64,000 nt of DNA, taken from assembly GCA_023251455.1 (NCBI GenBank), contig JAHEYT010000040.1:32697-96696 (forward strand), written 5' to 3'. The position numbers and the translations under genes are program-made. Shown here piece after piece: positions 55,231 through 62,357 of this stretch (position 1 is its first letter; every line of letters begins with the position of its first letter). Under the pieces are notes generated by a model. That model was not told the origin of the DNA. It saw only the letters and a list, made by a program, of their open reading frames with translations, and did not search any database. Source of the DNA: Bacteroidota bacterium. GTDB lineage: Bacteria > Bacteroidota > Bacteroidia > Bacteroidales > Prolixibacteraceae.

Positions 55231-58200
55231 ATTCTCTTTTTTACTGCGTTTTCCCGCCACATAGACTGAAACATCGGTACAACAAAGACCGTCATTACCT
55301 GAATAATCATTCCGCCAAACATGGGAATGGCCATCGGGATCATGATATCGGAGCCTTTTCCGGTGGATGTGAGCACGGGCAGCAAGGCAATTACCGCGAC
55401 CGCTGTGGTCATCATCGCCGGGCGCACACGTTTTAATCCGGCGGTAACTACAGCCTCACGAACCTCGTGAACTGTTGACGGCTTCTGCTGCTCAAACGTC
55501 TGATGAATGTAGGTTCCCATGATCACGCCGTCGTTGGTGGCAATTCCGAAGAGGGCAATAAACCCTACCCAGACGGCCACACTCAAATTTATTGGGTGCA
55601 TCTGTAACATATCGCGCAAATTAATTCCGGCAATGGAAAAGTTCATAAACCAATCCTGACCATACAACCACAACATGATAAAACCACCGGCAAAGGCTAC
55701 AAACACGCCTGAAAAATGGATGAATGAGGCGGTCACTGTCCGGAACTGGAAGTAGAGGAGGAGCAAGATTACCACTAAACTAAGCGGAACAACAATGGCC
55801 AGTCGTTTGGTGGCACGCATTTGCTGTTCGTAGTTTCCGGCAAATTTATACGACACTCCGGCAGTCAGTTGCAGTTCTCCGGATTCAGTTTTTTGTTTCA
55901 GGATTTTGGCGGCTTCGTCCACCACATCCACTTCGGCTTTACCTTCCAGCTTGTCAAAAATGACGTAGCCAACCAGGAATGTATTTTCGCTTCGGATCAT
56001 CTGTGCGCCGCGCGTGTAGTCGATATCAGCGATTTCGCTCAGCGGAATCTGAACGCCGTTCATGGCCGGAATCAGGATGCGTTTAATGTCTTCCGGATTG
56101 TCGCGCAACTCGCGGGCATAGCGAACACGGATGGGAAAACGCTCGCGGCCTTCCACAGAATTGCTTAAAGCCATTCCGCCAACAGCCACCTGCAAAATCT
56201 CCTGAACGTCGCTCACGCTCATTCCGTAACGCGCCATCGCTTCGCGGTTCAGCTTAATTTCGAGGTAAGGCGCGCCAACTGCACGATCGTAAAATACCGA
56301 CGATGCTTTTACCGAAGGAACGTCTTTCAGTGCCTGCTCGAACTGCATCCCGGCTTTCTCGATGCTTTCCAGGTCGGGACCGTAAACTTTCAAGCCCATC
56401 GGCGCACGCATTCCAGTCGAAAGCATAACCAAACGGGTTTCAATCGGCTGTAATTTAGGCGCTGAAGTCAGTCCCGGAATGTTGGTCACTTTCACGATTT
56501 CATTCCAGATATCGTTAGGCCTCTTGATTTCAGGCCGCCACTGACGGAAATTATCGCCGTTTTTATCAGGAATAAGACTGTCAGCAGGAATGATCCGGAA
56601 AGCTTCTTTCTCAGGATTGTATTTTCCGCCGTTTTTCAGGACAAAACTTCCATCGCGGTCGGTTTTGAACTGCATCCGATGACCGTTTTCGTCCAGAATA
56701 TATTCGGGCCGGTAATTAATTGTATTCTCGAACATCTGCACCGGCGCGGGATCGAGCGCCGAATTGACGCGGCCCCATTTCCCCACAGCGACTTCCACTT
56801 CAGGAATGGCTGAGAGGCGTTTGTCGAGCGTTTCTATGTAATCGAGGTTTTTTTCGATGCTCGAATGCGGCATACTGGTGGGCATCAGCAGGAACGAACC
56901 TTCGTTGAGCGAGGGCATAAATTCCTTGCCTGTTCCGGGAAAAGCTTTGGTCGATTTTTGCCAAAGGGCTGTTTGCCTGAAACTGTTCCATCCCACTTTT
57001 TCCAATCCGGTGGCTGCGAAACCAAAAATACGGTCGGTTCCCTGCCAGACAAGCAATCCGAAGAGTAAAGTTAACGCCGGAAGCATCAGAAATTTCCATT
57101 TGTGGATGAGGCACCAACGCATGATTGACTCGTAAAAATGGACCATCGACATCAGCGCCAGCAGGATGACCGACACAATTCCGGCAACAAAGAGGTAATT
57201 GACCAATGTGCTGTTGTGCGCGCCCAAAGGCAGCCATTCAATAGAAAGGTAATAAACAGCGGTCAAAACCGTGATGGCAATGTTGATGTAATTCGGATAT
57301 TCTTTCTTGCTTTCGGGCCAACGGTAATCGAGAAGATTGTTGATGCCGATAGCTGCCAAAGCCAGTGCTGGCCAGGCTTGCCAAACGGCAACAAACAAAA
57401 TTCCGGCGGCAATCAACGTTCCGTTCCATATTTTGCTGATCTTTTTGGTATCGAACCGGATATTAAAGAACAGATAGGTCAGTGTTGGTAAAACGATGAT
57501 GCCAAGCAGAAAGGCCGAAATCAGCGCGAATGTTTTGGTGAAAGCCAGCGGATGGAACAGTTTTCCTTCGGCCGCTTCCATGGCGAAAACAGGTAAAAAG
57601 CTGACAATGGTGGTGGCGATGGAAGTTACCACGGCATCGCGCACTTCGGTGGTTGCCTGGTAAACTACATCCAATAGTTTTTTGCCCCGGATGCCTTTAT
57701 TCTCGGGCATTTCGAGGTGCCGGAGGATGTTTTCGACATCCACAATCCCGATATCGACCATCACGCCAATGGCAATGGCGATACCCGAAAGTGCAACAAT
57801 GTTGGCATCGACGCCGAAAAAGCGCATCAGGATGAAGGTCATCAATACGCCTATGGGCAGTAATCCGGCCACAATGATGGATGCCCGCATGTTCATCACC
57901 AGAATAATGATGACGATGATACTAATCAGGATTTCGTGTGATAGCGCTGATTCGAGCGTCCCGATGGTTTCCTTGATCAGCCCTGTGCGGTCGTAAAACG
58001 GCACAATGGTTACTTTTGAAACAGAGCCGTCGGCCAGTGTTTTTTGAGGCAAACCGGCTTCCAGTTCCTTGATTTTAGCCTTCACATTGTTGATCACATC
58101 CATCGGGTTAGAACCGTAACGGGCCACAACTACCGCGCCAACCGCTTCGGAACCCGCTTTGTCGAGCCCACCGCGCCGCGTTGCCGGTCCAAATGAAATA

Positions 58201-59045
58201 TGGGCGACATCTTTCACCCGCACCGGAACATTGTTTCGTACGGCAACGACCGAACTTTCCAGATCACCGAGGTTTTTAATGTACCCCAAGCCGCGAATAA
58301 TGTATTCCACTTGGTTCAGTTCGATGGTTTCGGCACCAATATCGAGGTTGCTTTTGCGCACGGCATTCATCACATCCATCACCGAAACACTGAATGCTTT
58401 CAGGGCTTCCGGATTGAGGTCAACCTGGTATTCTTTGACGAAACCTCCGGCAGAAGCGACTTCTGAAACTCCTTCAGCGGCAGAAAGTCCGTATTTGACG
58501 TAAAAATCCTGAATGGTGCGCAATTCCTGTGGGTTCCAGCCACCGCTTGGCTCACCTGTTTTAGGATTCCGGCCTTCGAGCGTGTACCAGAAAATTTGCC
58601 CGAGCGCGGTGGCATCGGGTCCCAAAGTTGGCTGTACACCTTGCGGCAAGGTTCCGGCAGGTAACGAGTTGAGCTTTTCGAGGATGCGCGAACGGCTCCA
58701 GTAAAAGTCAACTTTATCGTTGAAAATGATGTAAATGAACGACATTCCGAACATGGAGGTGCTGCGGATGGTTTGAACGCCCGGCACACCCAACAGGGCA
58801 GTGGTGAGCGGATAAGTCACCTGATCCTGAATGTCTTTGGGCGAACGGCCCATCCATTCGGTAGCCACAATCTGCTGGTTTTCGCCAATATCGGGAATGG
58901 CATCGACAGGAACCGGATCGCGTGGCAGAAAGCCCGTGTTCCAGTTGAACGGCATGGTTACCAACCCGTAGCCTACAAAGGCAATCAGGAAAATAAAGGT
59001 AATCAGCCGGTTGTCGAGAAAATATTTGACAAGTCGGTTAAACAT
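55221..59045 (-). CDS. CusA/CzcA-type heavy-metal RND efflux pump, enlarged
   Basis: A 1274-residue RND transporter that drives metal (probably Cu(I)/Ag(I)) export with protons. N-terminal helix, RxxLxxF-like segments (AVRKSNLDIGAETIEL), proton-relay helix with GVMVDIGIVDVEN and the MMTTAVAVIALLP segment mark the HME subfamily. CusA is normally about 1040-1050 residues; the excess is in two places: about residues 535-648, which adds several hydrophobic helices between the first set of membrane helices and KWKFLML, and about residues 777-833 in the porter domain. It belongs to the unit cusA-tolC-cusB, with a palindromic repeat at its 3' end. Confidence 0.93.
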   Translation of the reverse strand: MFNRLVKYFLDNRLITFIFLIAFVGYGLVTMPFNWNTGFLPRDPVPVDAIPDIGENQQIVATEWMGRSPKDIQDQVTYPLTTALLGVPGVQTIRSTSMFGMSFIYIIFNDKVDFYWSRSRILEKLNSLPAGTLPQGVQPTLGPDATALGQIFWYTLEGRNPKTGEPSGGWNPQELRTIQDFYVKYGLSAAEGVSEVASAGGFVKEYQVDLNPEALKAFSVSVMDVMNAVRKSNLDIGAETIELNQVEYIIRGLGYIKNLGDLESSVVAVRNNVPVRVKDVAHISFGPATRRGGLDKAGSEAVGAVVVARYGSNPMDVINNVKAKIKELEAGLPQKTLADGSVSKVTIVPFYDRTGLIKETIGTLESALSHEILISIIVIIILVMNMRASIIVAGLLPIGVLMTFILMRFFGVDANIVALSGIAIAIGVMVDIGIVDVENILRHLEMPENKGIRGKKLLDVVYQATTEVRDAVVTSIATTIVSFLPVFAMEAAEGKLFHPLAFTKTFALISAFLLGIIVLPTLTYLFFNIRFDTKKISKIWNGTLIAAGILFVAVWQAWPALALAAIGINNLLDYRWPESKKEYPNYINIAITVLTAVYYLSIEWLPLGAHNSTLVNYLFVAGIVSVILLALMSMVHFYESIMRWCLIHKWKFLMLPALTLLFGLLVWQGTDRIFGFAATGLEKVGWNSFRQTALWQKSTKAFPGTGKEFMPSLNEGSFLLMPTSMPHSSIEKNLDYIETLDKRLSAIPEVEVAVGKWGRVNSALDPAPVQMFENTINYRPEYILDENGHRMQFKTDRDGSFVLKNGGKYNPEKEAFRIIPADSLIPDKNGDNFRQWRPEIKRPNDIWNEIVKVTNIPGLTSAPKLQPIETRLVMLSTGMRAPMGLKVYGPDLESIEKAGMQFEQALKDVPSVKASSVFYDRAVGAPYLEIKLNREAMARYGMSVSDVQEILQVAVGGMALSNSVEGRERFPIRVRYARELRDNPEDIKRILIPAMNGVQIPLSEIADIDYTRGAQMIRSENTFLVGYVIFDKLEGKAEVDVVDEAAKILKQKTESGELQLTAGVSYKFAGNYEQQMRATKRLAIVVPLSLVVILLLLYFQFRTVTASFIHFSGVFVAFAGGFIMLWLYGQDWFMNFSIAGINLRDMLQMHPINLSVAVWVGFIALFGIATNDGVIMGTYIHQTFEQQKPSTVHEVREAVVTAGLKRVRPAMMTTAVAVIALLPVLTSTGKGSDIMIPMAIPMFGGMIIQVMTVFVVPMFQSMWRENAVKKRITT

Positions 59046-59049
59046 GATA

Positions 59050-59172
59050 ATGATTTGAAGATGAGTAAATTTGAGAATTTGGAAATGAAGAGATTTGAGG
59101 ATTTGAAAATTAATGAGGCGATCTTATGCTTCAAATAATTTCCAAATCTTCACATCCACAAATTTTCACATC
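59050..59172. repeat. degenerate palindromic repeat upstream of cusA
   Basis: The gap between cusA and the HMA gene is filled by short words such as GATTTGAAGATG, GAATTTGGAAATG and GGATTTGAAAATT. These are answered further on by TTTCCAAATCTTCACATCC and AAATTTTCACATC, giving an imperfect inverted repeat. It belongs to the same class of intergenic element as at 55165-55230 and 59602-59700 but with a different word. Confidence 0.55.
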
Positions 59173-59175
59173 TTT

Positions 59176-59568
59176 TTACCGGTATTGGCAGCAGCTTGGC
59201 AGTTTGTTGTAAGCTACATCGGTTGCTTTGGCCTTTTCGTTGTCGTACCCGACGGCAGCAATCTTTTTGCCGATGGCTTCGATATTGGTCTTGGCCGGAT
59301 CGAAGGTGGCAGTCAGGGTTTTTGCTTTTTTGCTCCACTCGGCTTTGGACACACCGTCGATTTTTGCAGCTTTTTCGATGCTTGCTTTACACATGTCGCA
59401 ATTGCCCGAAACTTTTATGGTTTCAGTCTTTCCAGCAGTCATGTCCATCTTGGAATCCGAACTGGTTTTAGACATGTCCATTTTTGAATGATCGTGCATT
59501 TGGGCAAAAGAGTTTGAACCCAGAACTATAGAAAATAAAGCGATTATAATGATTTTTACAGTTTTCAT
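59176..59568 (-). CDS. Secreted heavy-metal-associated (HMA) protein, His/Met-rich
   Basis: A 130-residue exported protein. The signal peptide (about residues 1-22) is followed by a Met/His/Asp-rich stretch (MHDHSKMDMSKTSS), typical of periplasmic copper-binding segments. A single HMA domain has GNCDMCKASIEK (CxxC), and the C-terminus ends TDVAYNKLPSCCQYR, with the CC pair. It is a paralogue of the protein at 51434-51823 and of the CusB tail. Its position 130 bases upstream of cusA on the same strand suggests a metal-delivery chaperone for that pump. Confidence 0.88.
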   Translation of the reverse strand: MKTVKIIIIALFSIVLGSNSFAQMHDHSKMDMSKTSSDSKMDMTAGKTETIKVSGNCDMCKASIEKAAKIDGVSKAEWSKKAKTLTATFDPAKTNIEAIGKKIAAVGYDNEKAKATDVAYNKLPSCCQYR

Positions 59569-59601
59569 GATATTTTGTATTTGATGTTTTTGAATAAAAA
59601 A

Positions 59602-59700
59602 TTAACCACAAAGGGCTCTAAGAAAAATCACAAATAACACTAAGTCAAAATATTATAATCTTTGTATACTTAGTGAAAAACCTTTGTGTTCTTCGTGTTT
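59602..59700. repeat. imperfect palindromic intergenic repeat
   Basis: CACAAAG (59607-59613) pairs with CTTTGTG (59682-59688) and CACTAAG (59638-59644) pairs with CTTAGTG (59669-59675), around an AT-rich centre. The element lies between the HMA gene and the HYC_CC_PP gene and resembles the 55165-55230 element in layout. Confidence 0.6.
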
Positions 59701-59712
59701 AAAAGGAAAACA

Positions 59713-60132
59713 TCAAATACGGAAAACGCATATTTTGGGCAAGCTTACCGCGTTTGCGGGTAAGAAGCCCGGCGGACTGACATCAGCATAAAGATTACTG
59801 AGCGATGTCAGCGAATGAAAAGTAATATTTTCAGGAATAACAAATACCTGCAATACAGTTTGAGCAAATGCTTTGAATTCGGTAAAAGAAGGGGAGTAGT
59901 TTTGATCGACTTCGTAAACCGATACTTTGTTTTTGCAGCAACCGGATTCCTCGATTGTACTGGAATGGGTGCAATCATCGGTTGTAGTTTCCATACCGCA
60001 CGATGCCACACGCCCCGTCAGGGAAACTTTCGAATCAGCCAACTCTCCGCCGCAATAATGCTGCGAAATGGTCAACTGCAAGCCCGAAAGCAGCATGAGG
60101 AACGCAAGTGATATGGGAAACAGTTTTTTCAT
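59713..60132 (-). CDS. HYC_CC_PP family protein
   Basis: A 139-residue exported protein with an N-terminal signal (about residues 1-23). The family hallmarks, which give it its name, appear in order: SQHYCGGEL, then SGCCKNKV, and a C-terminal SPPGF. Further cysteines (VASCGMETTTDDC) are in between. The family is known from Bacteroidota next to metal-efflux genes and its biochemical function is not established; the cysteines suggest metal binding. A promoter is placed at 60170-60202. It stands alone between two repeat-containing gaps. Confidence 0.82.
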   Translation of the reverse strand: MKKLFPISLAFLMLLSGLQLTISQHYCGGELADSKVSLTGRVASCGMETTTDDCTHSSTIEESGCCKNKVSVYEVDQNYSPSFTEFKAFAQTVLQVFVIPENITFHSLTSLSNLYADVSPPGFLPANAVSLPKICVFRI

Positions 60133-60169
60133 TTATATATCAAACGTTAATTTCCAAGAAAATGTTCTC

Positions 60170-60202
60170 CAAAGTTAGGGTTATTTTGATTTGTTGAACA
60201 AT
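60170..60202 (-). promoter_or_regulatory. promoter of the HYC_CC_PP gene
   Basis: The minus strand reads TAACTTTG at 60170-60177, an exact TAnnTTTG match, and a TTG (60199-60202) lies 21 bases upstream in the -33 position. Transcription should begin about 30 bases before the start codon. Confidence 0.6.
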
Positions 60203-60373
60203 CGGCACAAATACATTTGGAAATATTAACAATATGAATCTTTCTCATTATCCTCCCGGAGCAGAATAAATTACGCAAACTCCCAGCAAGGCGATCGTTG
60301 TTTGCAAAGACCAGCACGAACAAATATTGAGACAGATTTTAAACGTCCATTTGTGTCCAAAGGAAGCACTAAA

Positions 60374-61057
60374 TCAATTTAGCGGACTTCCAACAGCAAT
60401 ATCGCAACGATGATAAGGTTGCCCGTGCGGAGGATTCAGTTTTGGAGGTGTTGTGCTTGTATTTGCTACTGCTGGAGCGGTTGGATTATTTACCTGTGGG
60501 TTATTCAGGCGCGCTGCATTTTCCAAAGTCGGTGCACCTCCTGTGCTGATAGATGTTGCGGCAGGTTTTGCAGGTGCAGCAGCCAGCGGACTCCCAACTG
60601 CAATATCGCAACGGTGATAAGGTTGTCCGTGTGGAGGATTTAGTTTAGGAGGTGTTGCGCTTACATTTGATGCTGTTGGAGCAGCTGGATTCGTTACTTG
60701 AGGACTGTTTAGGCTTTTTGCATTTTCCAAAGTCGGTGCGGCACCTGTATTGATAACTGTTGTGGCAGGTGCACTATCCAGTGGACTTCCAACAGCAATA
60801 TCGCAACGGTGAAAAGGTTGTCCGTGTGGTGGATTCAGTTTTGGTGGTGTTGCGTTTGCATTTATCACTGCTGGTTCATTTGATGTGGCAGTGGCAGGAA
60901 CCGATGTAAATCTTGCAGAAGTATCTGGTTTTACAATTGTTTGTGGCTCTTGGGTTTGCTGTTGCACTTGTACTGGTTTGGACTCTTTTTTCGCTGGCGT
61001 GCAGGAACCCATCGTGATCAAGCCAACTGCAGCAAATAGTAAAATGTAGTTTTTCAT
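60374..61057 (-). CDS. Lipoprotein with three HGQPxHRCDIAVGSPL repeats
   Basis: A 227-residue lipoprotein from the ATG at 61057 (MKNYILLFAAV...), with a lipobox near SC in ITMGSC (Cys19). A Lys/Thr/Gln-rich linker is followed by three copies of TPPKLNPPHGQPxHRCDIAVGSPL, spaced 68 and 65 codons apart. The intervening sequences are also alike (GAPTLENA...LN-x-PQV-x-NP), so whole units of about 195-204 bases have been duplicated. Each repeat contains one Cys and two His (H-x4-H-R-C), a potential soft-metal site. I recall single copies of the HGQPGHRCDI motif in proteins of many Bacteroidota, of unknown function. It lies among copper genes. Confidence 0.8.
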   Translation of the reverse strand: MKNYILLFAAVGLITMGSCTPAKKESKPVQVQQQTQEPQTIVKPDTSARFTSVPATATSNEPAVINANATPPKLNPPHGQPFHRCDIAVGSPLDSAPATTVINTGAAPTLENAKSLNSPQVTNPAAPTASNVSATPPKLNPPHGQPYHRCDIAVGSPLAAAPAKPAATSISTGGAPTLENAARLNNPQVNNPTAPAVANTSTTPPKLNPPHGQPYHRCDIAVGSPLN

Positions 61058-61181
61058 TTTAAATTGATTTTGTGAGTTTCTCATCGTAATCTAATTGTCT
61101 GCTGTTTTTACTTCATTAAACCATACAACACGCAAATCACCTGATTGTTTTTTTGAAACTATAACGACATTTTTTTGAATT

Positions 61182-62357
61182 CTACATATATCGTTTCAAC
61201 TCGGCCATGGTTTTATTCATGTTCCGCTCTAATTCTAATAATTTGTTGATACTTTCGTAATAAAGAGAAAATTCGACTAGGTAGTTGATCAATGAAATTT
61301 CACCTTGATCCAGCGCTTTTTTTGATAATTCTGAACTGTCAAAAGCAATCAGACTCGACCGGTATTCATTCACATTCTTCTGCAATGCGATGGCTTTGGT
61401 ATGCAGGGCTATGAGATGATTGTAAAACTGAATTTTATTATCGGCAGCAATACTTTCAAGTGCTTGGGAGTTGGCTTCGGCATATTTCACCTTGTTTTTG
61501 TTCTCCCACAAGGGGATGCTTAACCCAACAGTTACTCCCTGAAATTGCTGCCCAACCACCTTCTCGCTCATGTACCCGGTTTGTAATTTCGGCCAGCTCA
61601 TTGCACGGCTTAATCCGATTTGCTTTTGGCTGATTTCTATCTCTTTCTGCAACCAGCTAAATGTTGGATTTTTTTGTTCCGCTAAAACATACCACTGTTC
61701 AAAATCAACAGGAAGTTCTGTGATTTGAAATACGCTCTCAGTGAAATCAATCGCTTGTCCACCATTTAAACCGGCAAGTTCAGCTAAAAGAGCATTTCGC
61801 TCTATTTCTATTGATTCCAATTCCTTTGTGGCATTCAATTGATTAAGTTGCGCCTTGTTGTATTCAAGAATATTGGTTTCGCCTTTTTCAAATTTTACCT
61901 GGTACGATTTGGCAATGCTCCGCGCATATTCAACTCTTTTGGTCATTTCCGCTTGCAGGGCATTTGCATAAATCAAATCAAAACAAATCAAGCTGGTTTT
62001 CAGCCGAATGTCCATCAATTGTTTTTGATATTCCAACTCATTTTGTTCGTTTTTTAAATCTGAAATTTGATTTTTAAAACCGTATGCCGTTGGGAAATCG
62101 AACGTTTGGGAAATGCTGAAATCGGTGCGGTTTCCAATCACCGACGGACTTCCCCACAAATAGTTAAATTCTACTTCAGGATTTTGCAGATAGATTCCGG
62201 TTTTGTTTCCGATTTTCTCTGCATCCACACTTTTTCGCAATGCAACCAGCGTGGTGTTATTTTTTTCAACTTCGGTTAAAACCTGATCAACGTTATTCTG
62301 GGCGAAAAGCTGAACACTGAATGCTGATACGAGGATTATTAAAATGATGCGTTTCAT
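61182..62357 (-). CDS. TolC-family outer membrane factor
   Basis: A 391-residue outer-membrane efflux protein with a signal peptide (about residues 1-19). The two halves have the TolC coiled-coil pattern and a central NPEVEFNYLW / FSISQTFDFPTAYGFKNQ membrane-facing segment. It is shorter than the TolC at 53749. The start codon overlaps the end of the RND gene by four bases (ATGA), so it is translationally coupled to it. A second copper or other metal pump is implied: RND gene then tolC, with the adaptor gene presumably outside the window. Confidence 0.9.
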   Translation of the reverse strand: MKRIILIILVSAFSVQLFAQNNVDQVLTEVEKNNTTLVALRKSVDAEKIGNKTGIYLQNPEVEFNYLWGSPSVIGNRTDFSISQTFDFPTAYGFKNQISDLKNEQNELEYQKQLMDIRLKTSLICFDLIYANALQAEMTKRVEYARSIAKSYQVKFEKGETNILEYNKAQLNQLNATKELESIEIERNALLAELAGLNGGQAIDFTESVFQITELPVDFEQWYVLAEQKNPTFSWLQKEIEISQKQIGLSRAMSWPKLQTGYMSEKVVGQQFQGVTVGLSIPLWENKNKVKYAEANSQALESIAADNKIQFYNHLIALHTKAIALQKNVNEYRSSLIAFDSSELSKKALDQGEISLINYLVEFSLYYESINKLLELERNMNKTMAELKRYM

